Shown one piece after another: positions 22,724 to 37,345 of a stretch of DNA of 64,000 nt. This DNA is from Timema cristinae. Taxonomy: Eukaryota; Arthropoda; Insecta; Phasmatodea; Timematidae. Within the stretch, counting starts at the first letter, position 1, and the number at the start of each line of letters is the position of its first letter. The position numbers and the translations under genes are program-made. Location: the NCBI GenBank assembly GCA_039000515.1, contig JBCFYV010000012.1:9607486-9671485 (forward strand). Reading direction: 5' to 3'. The notes under the pieces are model-generated. The model did no database searches and was not told the origin of the DNA. It was given only the letters and a program-made list of their open reading frames with translations.

Positions 22724-25124
22724 TTAATTGCATTTTCCTCTTATTCTTTTGAGCAAATTTCTCCAAAACTTCATCGAATGAACTTCTATGTTTCGATGAA
22801 TATTTAACATGGCCAAACCATTTAATCGTTCCTCATCCATATTTGACCTTAAGTATGTCTTTAACCTTCTTAGGGTAGAAAATGATCTCTCACTAGTGCA
22901 AGTAGTCACGGGAAGAACAGACAAAATGTGGAGAGGAACTTTAATGTTTGGGTAAAAACCATCTGAAGCATGCATTAAGCTGTCAACCGCACTAGATGGA
23001 CACTCTGCCTTAGATTTATGTTTCCAGCGTTGTTGCCACAAGTCAATCTCTCCACGAAGTTCTGACTAAGTCCCAGGAAGGTCATTAGCATATGTTTGAG
23101 CTGCTTGTAATAAAATTTCATTGTTTTGGTTGGCAAATGCTGGTATTAAACCGTATAATGTGATAGTATTATCATGTCCAGTTGATGAAAATCTAGTTGA
23201 CAATTCAGAAATAAGAAAATAAGATAGTCCACAAATGGCAGGTAAACATTTAGTCTATAATATTCCTCAGGACTATATGCAGCAACATTTGGCCCATGAG
23301 TTTGTGTCCGAAAGGTCCTTGGTATAGTGATGTCAATTTCATGTTTTACAGCCAAATTCACCAATTCATTATAGACCTCTGTATATTTATTAGGGTTATT
23401 CCGATAATCTTTCAATGTCTCTAAAACATTTGCTACCATATTATAGCAGTTTTTCAGGTCTAACGAAGGGTTTTGAAGCTGACGAGACAGCGTGACTGTT
23501 AGACTGAAGATAAATGAAACAATATGCACAGTTATAATAAAGTCAAACCTGAGAACTGTGGTGAGTAAAAGTGCTGACTTTGATGATGGTGCTTCCGCAT
23601 CAAATACTTGTAGGAAACATACAACTGCATCAAAAACATGTAAGAATTGTAAAAATGCATCGTGTCGTTCTACCCAACGCGTCTCACAAAGCGTTTTGAG
23701 TTTGCACTTTGTTTCTTCAGGATATTGTTCATGTAGTTTTGCTTTCATTAAAGCTGTTCGTTTACTGGATTCTCTTACTTCATTTGTTACGTTACTGACC
23801 ACAGCAATAGCGTTCCTTACACTTGTTAGAGAACATGCTTTAGAAATGGATAGATTTAGTTTGTGAGAAGCACAGTGCATATATATAGCAAGAGGCTGCT
23901 TTTCCCTAATACGAGCTTGCACACCTTTGATTTTACCAGACATGTTAGACCCTCCATCGTACCCTTGACCACGCAGGTTCTCAATTTTAAGTCCCAAATT
24001 GTTTAATTTTTCAAGAAGTAAGTTTGTGAGAGCCTCGCCATTGAGATTTCTCGCTTCCACAAAACCTAAGAATTCTTCTCGAATTTTGAGTGAACTAGGA
24101 ATCTAACACAAAGACTCATCTGTTCAACTGTTCCAACATAGGTTGTTTCATCTGCTAGTACCGAAAAAAATTGCCCTGCTTTAATAGACTTAACAATTTT
24201 ACTAAGGATAACTTCTCCACAAGCTTCAATTAATTCGTTCTGAGTTGTTTTACTAATAAATGTTGCATTTTTGGGTGCTGTTTTTATGTGATTCATTAAA
24301 TCACTATCACCGGCATCAATACAGAATCTTAAAAGTGCTCGGAAGTTTCCCTAATTTTCTGTGCTATCGTTTTCGCTAAGCTCTCCATCATCACGATGAC
24401 CTCTTAGGGGAAAGTTTTGTCGGCCACATAGTATAACTGTCTTTATCATGGGTATCAAACGTGCTCGATTTTCTTCAATTCTTTTTTTCATTTCACAATT
24501 TAGTCTGACTTCAACTGATTGTGTCCTGTTTCCAAATGTATTCTTAAATTCAGAACATCTTATAATTGCTGTTTTATGATATTCATTGGAGGCATGTCCG
24601 CAAAGCATTTCATTTCCTTTTTTGTAGTTTAGAAACGGAGTCCGTACAAAGCTTCCAAAAGATATTCTACTCCTACCTCCTTCCTTTGATCCAAAAAGTA
24701 CACATGCAATACAATAAGCACCATTGTCCTTAGCACTGTACGTCAACCAAACAAACTTGTCCAGCCATGATCTTTGAAAATGTCTAATACCACTTGACTG
24801 AACAACATTAGTGAACTTGTAGCTTAGTGGTGGAGTCCACGGTTCTACTAGCATGTGGTATTTTAAGTCATCGGAAATAGTTTCAGCTCCAACAAAGTTG
24901 CCAATATCAAATTTTTCTGGTCCTACACTTTCTATAGAGATTTTAGTATTTGAATTAGATCCACTGGTTGAGGGTGAGTCACAAATAAAGTTCACTGACG
25001 CACTATTTTCAATTAAATCCACAGTTTCGTTTCCTGTTGATTCAGGATTTTTTTTCTTGAAAAAACAAAATAAATCTGTTTGTCCCTTTCTTTTTGACAT
25101 TATAATATCAATACTTGCATTCAA
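22724..25124 (-). pseudogene. hAT transposase, two stops and two frameshifts
   Basis: The product would be a hAT-superfamily cut-and-paste transposase. Part 1 (25124-24351) has a TTF-type zinc finger (about residues 100-190, Cys138 and Cys141) and the family motif CGRQNFPLRGHRDDG (233-247). Part 2 (24296-24066) has the first catalytic Asp (LADETT). It follows part 1 in frame after a single TAG. Part 3 (24060-23146) has the second Asp (GYDGGSNMSG). It is reached through a one-base frameshift at a short A run near 24090. Part 4 (23041-22724, reading on from about 23145) has the hATC dimerisation region with the catalytic Glu in CTSERSFSTLRR. It follows a frameshift near 23220 and has a TAG near 23065. 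All three catalytic residues are retained. The likely start is the internal Met at residue 9 of part 1. Disruptions are few, so loss of function looks recent, or some are assembly errors. Confidence 0.88.
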
Positions 25125-25136
25125 ATCAAATAACTA

Positions 25137-26160
25137 GCAAAGACAATAATTTATCACAAAATTGAATAGCAGGAGGAAGTATCAAAGTCACAGTATCACA
25201 ATGACAATAGGCAGTAGCACAATAACCATAAAAAACAAAACACAAATATCACACTCACAATTTACTAAGAGTAAATAAAACCATCATAGGTCATTATAAT
25301 CACAAAGAGACTGAAATATTTATAAATTACACTTTATTGCACATAAGCATTAACAAAACGAAACACACACGTAAAATGTTCCACGTCTAAGGCCACTCGA
25401 ACGAATCGCTCCGGTATACTAAAAGTAAATATTTCCAACTACCTCTGACTGGTTTGAAACAGATTAGCGTACTTTTCACTGGAATGGGGTAAGTCTTTCT
25501 AAAAATAGCACACTCCACCCCTCTCACCCTTATCCATTACTTGTGTTGAAGACAGGTGTATGAGATGAACAGCCTGCACTAGGAATTCAGTAGGGGTGTG
25601 CAAATCTTCGAAATGTCAAAGTAAAAGTTGAAGCCTAAGTCACCTTCGATTCGACTTCGTCACTTCGACAACCACTATAACCTTAGCATCTTGAGAAGTT
25701 TTGAAGTTATAATAAAACCTCTCTAAATAACGAAAATATTTGAAAATTACTAATTACTACCCATTTAAATAAATTATAATAATCACATAAAAGCAATAAA
25801 AAGTATTTTAACACTAACTTGATAGTGTAACGCAAGCAGGAATAAACTCAGATATGTCAGCATAAAAATAATATAATATAGTGTTTTTCCCCTACTAAGC
25901 TTTCTCTTTATTTAGAAGTATTAGTAGATAATTTAAAAATTAATAATAGTGTTATTTGATAAAAAAAACTGTATTTGGTTTCAGCTTCAACCTTTCTTGG
26001 CATGCTTCAATCTTTGCTTCACCTGAGACTAAAAGAATATTCGCACATCCTAGGAAAGATAAAAACTTGTATGATTTAATCTTTTGGTATTTTCTTTCTA
26101 AATATACATTTTTCAAATTAATTTTCTTAACACCACAGGGGGATCAGCTGACCCTTTGAC
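25137..26160. other. Upstream non-coding region of the hAT
   Basis: This is AT-rich DNA between the transposase start and the right terminal repeat. TAGGGGTGTGCAAATCTTCG near 25595 resembles the end of another hAT-type MITE, but no partner end was found. A short plus-strand frame (25956-26159) runs into the terminal repeat and is incidental. Confidence 0.5.
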
Positions 26161-26182
26161 CCCCCCCCTGTATCCGCGCCTG

Positions 26183-26203
26183 TATATATATATATATATA
26201 TAC
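26183..26203. repeat. (TA)n, continuation of the split tract
   Basis: TA units resume directly after the right end of the hAT. Confidence 0.85.
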
Positions 26204-26375
26204 AGCGGAATTTTGGTTCTATTTTTCGTGGGGTTTTTTCCTCCCTCCCGTTTTATATATTTCTTTTTAACATCTTTTATATTGATTTTTTTTAGTTAAA
26301 AAGCGTGACTAAATTCTTTAATTACCCAGTTTAAGTTTAATAAAATTGATAAATAAAATTAATATTATCACTGAT

Positions 26376-26628
26376 TCGCTTTGGTGGCCACATGGTCTAA
26401 GGTGCTACTCTGGCAATAGACTAGACTGCCGAAGATGGGGAGATCGGAGTTCAATCTTGGTCAGTGTGTACTGAGGTTTTTTCTTAAATAGTTTTCCACT
26501 CTCCCTCCACGATAATGTGGGTACACTTTCTTTAATTTCAACCTTACTAATCCCTAACACATCAGTGTAATTAGTAAAGCCTACATAGACATATAACCCA
26601 AATGGGCAGTAAGACTTGGTGCTAAAAA
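26376..26628 (+). repeat. Family A2 tRNA-derived SINE, full length
   Basis: Head CGCTTTGGTGGCCACATGGT, then GGGAGATCGGAGTTCAATCT (B box), body with CTCTCCCTCCACGATAATG, and tail AACCCAAATGGGCAGTAAGA ending GGTGCTAAAAA. The head differs from that of family A; body and tail are related. Confidence 0.82.
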
Positions 26629-26711
26629 CAAATTAAATATCACTTGACTTCACGGACTGAAGTGTGATTTTTGAGTATTTTTTACAAAATATACTTTATA
26701 GAGTCAAAATA

Positions 26712-26790
26712 GTGCAATGCCTTAGCTCAGTCGGCAGCGTTTGTGCCTAGCTACACGATCGAGGGTCCCTAATAAATTCCCCTAATGACC
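26712..26790 (+). other. tRNA-like fragment
   Basis: CCTTAGCTCAGTCGGCAGCG is an A-box and D-arm signature. The expected B box is degenerate (GATCGAGGGTCCCT). Probably a SINE or tRNA relic. Confidence 0.4.
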
Positions 26791-26893
26791 TAAAAAATGT
26801 ATTTGGTAAAATTGGAGCTTTCCTTCTTAATTAAAGACCAGGCTAATGGATGCTGTGCTTGTTCTTTAATCAAGTTGGTTTGTAAGTCATGTG

Positions 26894-27127
26894 TAGCAAC
26901 ACAATTTACTACCTGTTACGCCTGTGTACTAATTACTCTGTGCTAGGGATGAGGAATGTTGAATTTAGAGGAAATGTACCCGTATTTGCGTGGAACCAGG
27001 AGGGAAAACCACCTTCAGTACACCAGACCGGGATAAAACCCTGATCTCCCAGTTATTGGCAGTCCAGTCAGTCTCTTGCGCGAGTGACGCTTTAGAGTAG
27101 TTATCACCCCGTGGTCACCTTAGCGGG
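26894..27127 (-). repeat. Family A2 SINE
   Basis: Read on the minus strand: head GGTGACCACGGGGTGATAAC and AGCGTCACTCGCGCAAGAGA, B-box region CAGGGTTTTATCCCGG, body, and a diverged tail lacking the central hairpin. Confidence 0.7.
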
Positions 27128-27129
27128 TG

Positions 27130-28060
27130 CAGTACATATCGTTGTACAACATGTTGGTTCAATGAATAGTGAGTCTGCCTATTTAGGAAGGGTCTCTTGT
27201 TTGATAATCATTTAGTGTATATATTTAATCATTGTGAGATTGTGCTAGATCCCTTCCATCAAGGGTTAAATGTAGGATCTACAGTATTTTCCTAAACTCA
27301 AGTTAAAACAAACACTTCTAATAATCCTTAAAGACACTTAACACAATTAAAACAAATTGATAGCCTAAAGGCAACTCAGGCCATTATAAACAAGTGGGCT
27401 TTGAAACATTAGGCCCGCACTCCCCCACCCCTCATAGCTAAAACATTTTATAACCTCTGTTTCTCGTTGGTAGTTAGGGATTAGTTAGTTCTAGCACAAG
27501 TCATAGGGGACCCTGGTTCAATTCTGGGGTCTGCGGGTGAAGTTATTTGCTATTGTTTTATGCGTTTAACCTTGCTATCCACGTATTTAGGGGTTGTATT
27601 GGTTCTAAAATAATGTATTATTTGTATTGCTCTTGTTTAAGTTGGGTTGTAAGGTTTATGCTATAATCTGTTTGCTTAGAAAGTACACATTAAATACTTT
27701 AATACAAGAACTGCGATGTAGCTTTGTAAACATATGTATTCAGTATTATAACTTTTGGTGGAGCAGCCGTTCTAAAACGTCAGTTTACTAATTATTATCC
27801 TTTATTCCCACGCAGCTCTATCTTATGTTATAGACCTGCAGATTTTCAAAACACACTTTGAATTTAATAAAAAATTGTAAGGGTAAACATTGTGGTTGGT
27901 GCTATCCACTGGTAGGAATCTACGCCAAACTTGCATGAATATAATACCCAAAGATTTATTTCTTTAGTTTTTTTATGTCACCGTATTCCACTATTCGAGC
28001 TGTATGCATTTTTTGAAATTTATTGTCTTCCAAGCAAATTAGCAAGTTATATTATTATTA
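27130..28060. other. No gene; one weak tRNA-like B box
   Basis: Around 27510, CCTGGTTCAATTCTGGGGTC looks like the 3' half of a tRNA-derived repeat. Otherwise this is plain AT-rich DNA. Confidence 0.45.
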
Positions 28061-28328
28061 TTAGCACCGCGTCTTACTAACCGTTCGGGTTATACACACT
28101 TACACTAATGTGTAGTGGTAGTGTGATTGTGAGATGAAATGGAGGATTTACAGTTTAACGTGGAATCCGAACCACGGTGGAGGCCTGGCATTCCCCACAT
28201 TCACAAGATGTCTTGTCAGAGGTGAAGGAAGGGTTTGGCAATCAGATAAATCTGTGCCGGGACCGAGGATTGAACCCCGGACCCCAGTATAGGAGTCCGA
28301 CACCTTACCCCTGGACCGCCAGGTCACC
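28061..28328 (-). repeat. Family B tRNA-derived SINE, full length
   Basis: Read on the minus strand: head GGTGACCTGGCGGTCCAGGG, B box GGGGTTCAATCCTCGG, body, and the shared tail next to a short ATT run. It is close to the copy at 14607. Confidence 0.88.
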
Positions 28329-28394
28329 CAACCAGTTATAAAAGAACCCTAAGCTTCAAGTGAAAAGATAATTTAAAAAAGCTCAACCTAATCC

Positions 28395-28575
28395 TACTCG
28401 CACGAATGGGTATGTGGATTAAGGCGTAAACCTCACCAGGTCTAGCTTTTCAATGAATCTCAGCGTTGAGATCGAATCCCAGCCAGGTTTTTTTTTTTTA
28501 CTAAATGGTTTCCTTTTCTAGCTTTCACAACAATGCTGTTGTAAATATTCGGATAGCCCGGATGGGTAATAAAAC
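28395..28575 (+). repeat. Family A-type SINE, degenerate
   Basis: B-box region GAGATCGAATCCCAGCC, a shortened body, and tail ATAGCCCGGATGGGTAATAA. Confidence 0.55.
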
Positions 28576-28659
28576 AAGCTGAACCAATAAAAATATAATA
28601 CTCTGTTTTAAAGTCCCAAAACATAATATTGAGAGCTATTCCTTATACATATTCGTAAA

Positions 28660-28860
28660 TTTATAAATGACACCTGGACATGGGAGTCGAACCCACCTAA
28701 CGTGCTAATGCTCTGCCACTGAAATATCCAGGAATTTTCCCATTCCCAAGGTCATTCTACTGAATATCTGAATGGTTTAGCATTGGTGCGCTTAGCTAAG
28801 AGTTCCGGTTTCAATTTCCACGTCCATTGTTCATGGGTAATTTTTCAAATTGAGGGATAC
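28660..28860. repeat. tRNA-like palindrome (family C), degenerate
   Basis: The minus-strand arm holds a tRNA-like unit at 28673-28732 (starts CCTGGATATTTCAGTGGCAG, ends ATGTCCAGG, then TGTCATTTATAAATT). A plus-strand arm at about 28765-28855 has the matching decayed half (AGCATTGGTGCGC, GGTTTCAATTTCCACGTCC, then TAATTTTTCAAATT). The arms point outward, as in the better copy at 42102-42441. Confidence 0.6.
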
Positions 28861-28869
28861 GATATTCGA

Positions 28870-30230
28870 TATGGCTATATACGTAGCTTATCCATCCTCA
28901 AAGCTTCACTAGTCATGTACATTTGATTTGTACGAGCGTTTTCTTTTCTTACATACTCAGTTTGTCCTAAAGTTCTGCGCTATAAAACTATTTTACCATA
29001 TATAGAGAAGAAACAGATCCAGCTGAATGATCATATATATATAAATTTCCAAAAGTTTTAAATTCCATCCTGTAAGTCCCTGCATGATCCTATTTAATAT
29101 TAACGCCGCCTGAGCAAGGTTTACGCTTCAATAAAGGCAGGTATTTTCCATTCCGTTAATATTTATTTCATCCGTTTAAATTTATTTCTATTTTCTCTGT
29201 GATTACCTTTAATTTCAGTTTATACCTTCTACTTGTTCTTTGCCATTTTTCCTATATATTCTTGAATACGCTTATTCTCCTTCTAACTATTAGCAATTCG
29301 TTTTGACCTAAGGAGGGGTTCCAGAGAACGTTATAAAAGAGCAGTGTTTTTTAAAGTTTTTTATAGCAAAACATGCTTTTGATCAAAATAAATCAAATAT
29401 TGCTTCTATAAAAACATATCAGGCGAAGAAAATTAAACCACAATTCCAACATTTTGTTGAATATCCGTCAAGGGTGTACTAGGTATTCATGAAAACTTTT
29501 TCTCTTCATTTAAAAAGGCTTTAGATAATGACACTATACTCATAACAGGTTTTCAACAACTGTTGATGTCATCAGGTGGAGAAAATCATTACCTTAATCC
29601 CTCACCTTAATATTGCCAGCTTTATTCTTGGCATACATTACATTTATTCATTTTTAACATATTTCCTTCATATCTCGTTTTATGATTATTTTAAGTTTTT
29701 GGTCCTTCATTTACCTACTGCTACCTATTGCTATTCCCTAGCACACATGCTCTTGGTGCATCGTGTTGTGCTTTATGGGCGATGTACGGCCTTTGTTAAC
29801 CACTGCTCTCTCATCCCTGCTTTGCTGCCTTTCACTCCTGATTTTTGTTGTTATTTTGTTGACTGTTCTCTTGACGAAATATTAATCCTTGCGTTGAGTC
29901 ATTGGCCTGAGGCCTCTCGTGTAATATTCCACTACAACAATGGAGGGTAGACGAGTTTACCCGCGATGGGCCGGGTGGTTTAAAGCTCTATGGGGTGGCC
30001 TAGTGGGGTGCAGTTTATCAGCTGGGGTTCCAATAAGGAGATGAGAATACATACAAAACTTAGTAGTTATCAAATTTACAAATTTTAATAAATTACATAT
30101 TTTATGCCTAATTTAATACATTGTATCTTTCTTAGTCAAATCTACAAGAGAAGAATAAATTAGAAGACAAAAATCATCTCGAATAAAATATAGTAACAAA
30201 TGAGGGCACTAAAAATAACATTTATGAATA
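28870..30230. other. No gene recognised
   Basis: A 124-codon plus-strand frame (29576-29950) encodes a hydrophobic Leu/Tyr/His-rich sequence with no family motif. Its composition fits chance in a pyrimidine-rich strand. A GC-richer patch follows at 29940-30030, with a weak tRNA-like B box (GGGGTTCCAATAAGG). Confidence 0.45.
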
Positions 30231-30235
30231 ATATT

Positions 30236-32970
<2,735 letters not shown>

Positions 32971-32979
32971 TAGATTTAA

Positions 32980-33055
32980 AGATGATACCTGGACACGGGG
33001 ACTTTGGCAAATGTCCCGGGATCGATATCCATGGTCATGTGTCATTTTTCAATTC
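32980..33055. repeat. Collapsed tRNA-like palindrome (family C)
   Basis: The minus-strand 3' end (ACCTGGACACGGGGA) is directly followed by a plus-strand 3' half (TGTCCCGGGATCGATATCCATGG, broken here as GTCCCGGGATCGATATCC) and the conserved exit GTGTCATTTTTCAATT. The middle of the palindrome is deleted. Confidence 0.5.
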
Positions 33056-33225
33056 ATGATTAATATATAATGGTCTATTATACTAGTTTACGAATCAATA
33101 CAACCTTGAAAAGATACATATTTTAGTTATAATGAGATTATCTATTGTTTAAATTAAATTCAGAGACCAGGACTTCCCTCTAAACCTTTGACTACGTGCC
33201 TGACCACGGCACGAATTGAGGGTCA

Positions 33226-33450
33226 GTGTGTATTATTCCTACTCTCAACAGAGCTCTCATACTCTATACATCCTCGACAGCAATCGCACTAGTTTTCAAT
33301 ATCGGATATTGTAGGGTATTGTGGGATTCCCCTCCTTCTCACAGCACTAATATAATATATAACTTTTTATCTCAGCCCGAATCTAGTATTGTGGTTCAAC
33401 TTCCTTTTCTTCGAAATGAGCTAATATTGCTTCTGGCATTCTTTTCATGA
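33226..33450 (+). other. Open frame, 74 codons, no family recognised
   Basis: The translation is hydrophobic with no motif. I list it only because it is open in a stretch free of obvious repeats; chance is the likely explanation. Confidence 0.12.
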
Positions 33451-33667
33451 CCATACAAAAATGGGTAAAGTTGCTAGGATATATGTGTGTGTATATATAT
33501 ATAAACAAACACACTTATACACACACGGTGTAAACACGTCTCCAACTGATATATAGATCATTATATTAATTTTAAATTCAAATTCATGCACTTAATTGTT
33601 AAGTGAAAATCCCGTACCATATATATTTCGCATATTTTTTCAAGTAAGTACAGTCCGATTTTTACAT

Positions 33668-33795
33668 GACCAACACCTTACTCTTTACATTACAATAAAA
33701 TAATAAAACTACATGGAACACCTTACTCTTTACAATAATTAGAATAAAAAAAATAAAACTACAGGGATCAACCCCTTACTTTTACAATAGTGGTT
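33668..33795. repeat. Short tandem repeat, about 2.5 units of 50 bp
   Basis: CACCTTACTCTTTACAAT-type units with an AAAACTACA linker occur at about 33669, 33719 and, decayed, 33772 (CCCCTTACTTTTACAAT). Confidence 0.7.
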
Positions 33796-33799
33796 TGGG

Positions 33800-34680
33800 C
33801 TAGATTATGTTGGTAACTGGTTAATTCACGAAACTCGCGACACTCGTAATTTCTGAAATACATGCCTTCCTTGCAGTGTTGCCATATGGTGCTCAGAGAT
33901 TACAAACAATGTTGCACTTTTGATGCACCCACCTTATCCGCTTCTGATACACTTCAAAGCAGGTACACAAATCAGGCCTGTGCGCTTTCAGTACGTATCC
34001 CAACATTTGACCATGTATGACACTGAGGTAGTCGTCTCGTATTAAGTGTGGTGATTTAAGTTTGTGAGTCGTGTATAAAATGATATATTTATAAAGTACA
34101 TGTTAAATACTCAACTAAAAATTTTTATTTAATATAATTGTTTACGTCACCGTATTATCGTCTAAATATTACTCTCTCTCGATAACGCTTCTCGCTATTA
34201 ATATAAAAGGCAAGGAGCGGCAATGTATTGCTAATAAACTAGAATTGTTTCCTTCCCTGACTGGTATATCAACAATATTAGTGCTGGTTGTTGTGTTTTT
34301 ATCCAGTTTAGGATGTTATAAATCCCTAGTCATTTTAAAACTATTTATTTAGGCCTATGACGAAATGTTCTCTTAAACTAATGGCATGTCCACTCCGTTT
34401 ACGGTGAAAGTTTACAGTCTTACGTTAACTTAATGTTCTATGGAACTTTTATGTCAGCTGTAACGGTGTAAACAAGTAAGGTAAGCTTGCTAACTTTCAG
34501 GGTAAACGAAGTGTACAAGCAAGAAATCAACAGACGTAGATACGCGTGTAAAGGCTTAGACTCATATTGTCTGGCTAGTCGGTGATGGGGGGTGTATTAG
34601 GGTGTACCCACGCATCCATATTATAGAAGGTAGAGAATGGAAAAAACACAGGGATAACTCAAGTATACAAAAGTGTACCT
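33800..34680. other. No gene recognised
   Basis: Mixed-composition DNA without long frames or clear repeats. Confidence 0.5.
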
Positions 34681-34681
34681 A

Positions 34682-34916
34682 ACCGCTTCGGTGGTAACAT
34701 GGTCTTAGGCGTCACTCTTGAAACTGACTAGATTTATGACAACGGAAAGATCGGGGTTAGAATCCCACTAGAGTGTACTGAGTGGTTTTTCAAGCTTAAT
34801 CCATACAACTGTGGTTACACTTCCTCCAAATTCAACCTCCATAATTCCTATAATATTAGATTAATTAGTAAATAGGTGTATAACCTGAATGAATAGTAAT
34901 ACGTGGTGCTAAAAAG
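34682..34916 (+). repeat. Family A2 tRNA-derived SINE
   Basis: Head ACCGCTTCGGTGGTAACATG, B box GGGGTTAGAATCCCACT, a body with a deletion, and a tail with a mutated hairpin (ACCTGAATGAATAGTAATAC) ending GTGCTAAAAA. Confidence 0.78.
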
Positions 34917-36630
34917 CTAATAAAAAACTGTGTGCCCGGCCGAGAGTCAAATTTGGCCTCCGCGTTATTGACATTCTAGTCACTTGAGAGGTTAACGCTG
35001 TAAAGCACGTGAACAGTGTCATCTTCATGTTTTTTACTTGTTTCTATTTCACTTTAAGAACATTTTAAATTAATGATTTTTAGAATGGTAGGGCCTAAGT
35101 TCTATAAAATCATTGTTGTTGAGACAACGTATGACAGATCTCAGCTGGTAATAAAGTCTGTCTAGTGATTAAAATGTTCAGATAATGTTTTTCCAAATGG
35201 CAGCTTGTGTCCCACTAAGTTCGTGTAGGGGCTGGGTTGTGGGTAGGCGACGCCTGGAGCTTATTTTTACCTGAATACAGTATATTGTACATAGGCCGGT
35301 TGTGACCGAGCGTGGCAAAGGTTGTTGGCTTCATATTTATGATAATATACTGAACTTAAAATCCAAACAAAGAGTGTCATTTAGAGATGAAATTTTTTGG
35401 ATCATTAAATTCCAGGGAAAGGTGAAGTAATTGTTAAGGCTTTGTTTATAATATTGAAGCATGCATACATCTCGGTACAGAAGCCCGGTGATAGTTACAC
35501 ATTCAGCCACCAAGTGCTTAAGTCGATAGGTGTGGAAGAAGATAACTGGAATCCCTTTTATTGTATTATTGTGACTAATTTTTTATTATTTCTAGTGTTA
35601 CTTACGATAACCTAAACTGAAGCAGAAACTTTAAAATATGGAATATCTCTAGATTGCATTCATTACTTTTAAGTAGCTGAATTTTATTAAGAAAATAAAT
35701 GAATAATTAAAGTTTAATTATTCAAAATAGAAAAATTAAAGAGAAATGTTCACATTTCTAGTTAAGAGTCCAAGATCGATTCTTGGCATTACAGAAATTT
35801 TTATTGTTGGTAAATTGTCAGCATGTAGGGACACTGTGTTGTTTTAGTTCTCGTACTATCTTAAAGTGTTGGTATAATAAAAGTGTTTAGAAAGTATACC
35901 TTAAAAACCTCTCTTAAAATGCTGGTTTAGACAAAATGAAATCCCCGAAATACACTCTCCTGCATGGATTGTTTAAAGCCTCAGCTTGGAGTCTTTGTCG
36001 TCGAGGTTATAACTTCTAAAGGATCTGGGAGGAGGATTTGAGACCATCGAACCAGAAAAGGGCTCTTAACGCGATGCGATTTTTGGTGAAGTTTGTAGCG
36101 TAGACACGATCGCACTAATTCCAAGGGATTTTTATACTGAAACCGCGATGGGTGGGTTGGGTGGGTGAGGAAAAGGGAAAATAAGGGCGTGGAACAAGAT
36201 TAAAACATTAAAAGTTCAAGTCTTAACAAACCCTCTTGGGAGATTTTCATGATAGGAATTTTATTTTGTGTCTTTAGCAAATCGAAAATGGCGTTGAAAA
36301 TTTTAATTTGTTTCTTTATGTAACATTTGAGGTATACTTAAACATTTTATGTATTATTTACAATTATTTAAAATGTATGTTATATATTTACTAGCTATTA
36401 GTACTGTCAGATTCTAGTTGGAATGAATCTTTTTTATATTAACAAAAGCTATTAAAATATTAAAACAATGTTCATATACTCATAGGTCAAGTCATGCGAT
36501 TTGCAACTGTCACTTTTGATATAATAAAAAGGCATACAATATAGTACATACTATAATCAAATATGATTTTTTTAAATTGTTTTATATTATAAAAGAGTCT
36601 TCCTTTCAAATTCTTATACTTTAGACCAGT
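34917..36630. other. No gene; E-tail fragment near 35440-35530
   Basis: AAGGCTTTGTTTATAATATTG followed by ACACATTCAGCCACCAAGTG at 35432-35525 matches the repeat pieces at 43865-43975 and 58340-58455. A GC-richer non-repetitive patch is at 35980-36190. Confidence 0.5.
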
Positions 36631-36824
36631 GTTTCTCAAAGGGAGGTCCTTGAACCATTGGTGGTCCGTAGCAGCCTATAAAATGGTCTATAGGATCCCA
36701 GGAAGTGTAGTAATGATAATGAATTCAAGAATGTTGATAACATAGAATTATAAAATTTGAAATGCAATAGATTAATTAATATGAAATATTAGTACTAGGC
36801 TGTATTTATTTTCTCGGTAGAGAC

Positions 36825-37345
36825 AAGTTTTATATATAGGCTTATTCAGATCGTCGGAGAAAAAATGATACATATTTAGGGGGTGACCATACCAATAATT
36901 CCACGTGAATAATGTGGGTTGGCAACGCCAAATGGCGGCGCTACGAGACATCAAAGTTGGTGTTGTATACACCTGGTGGTTAGGTAGCTCATCAATTTTC
37001 AGCACATAGCAAGTGCAGTGTGGTTTAAATGATGATTATAAATAGGCCTTGAATGTTCCTCCGTGTTGACATTCAACAGTACAATGCTGCTTTGCTACGC
37101 TGGTACCATCGTGTGAGTCAGGGCCTGGAGTGGTGTGGGGACAACTGTGTTTGGTCTTCGTGGCGTGCTGCATGTGTTGCCTATCCCTCAGGTGCGTACA
37201 ACGCCAAATTTGACGTCTAGTAGAGCCGCCATTTGGTGTAGCCGACCCCAACCATGGAAGTATTTTTCTCTTCTTATCACCCCCTAGAACCTGTATAATT
37301 TTTTTACCCAGAAATCTGAATAACTTTGTATAAAAGAAAGTATTT
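36825..37345. repeat. Long inverted repeat, arms about 150 bp
   Basis: Left arm 36825-36975 and right arm 37188-37345 match in reverse complement through landmarks such as CACCAAATGGCGGC/CGCCAAATGGCGGC, TTAGGGGGTGA/CTAGGGGGTGA and TTATTCAGAT. The spacer is about 210 bp. The pairing is imperfect but continuous by eye. Confidence 0.75.

Larger units (their letters stand above)
22514..26182 (-). mobile_element. hAT transposon, TTF/DUF4371 (ZMYM1-like) type
   Basis: The left end reads CAGGCGCGGATCCAG and the right end (minus strand) CAGGCGCGGATACAG, a near-perfect terminal inverted repeat. The 8-bp flanks are TATATATA on both sides, consistent with a hAT target duplication although they lie in a TA tract. 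Length is 3669 bp. The transposase occupies 22724-25124 on the minus strand; 25140-26160 is its upstream non-coding part. CTA and AAT microsatellites lie just inside the left end. Confidence 0.92.

Noticed and set aside
23492..23866. 124-codon plus-strand open frame inside the hAT at 22.5-26.2 kb
   Set aside because: It is antisense to the conserved transposase region that includes the second catalytic Asp neighbourhood.
25595..25700. A nested hAT MITE starting TAGGGGTGTGCAAA
   Set aside because: Only one end was found, with no partner terminus or duplication nearby.
29576..29950. 124-codon plus-strand open frame
   Set aside because: Hydrophobic, composition-driven sequence with no family motif and no supporting splice or promoter evidence.
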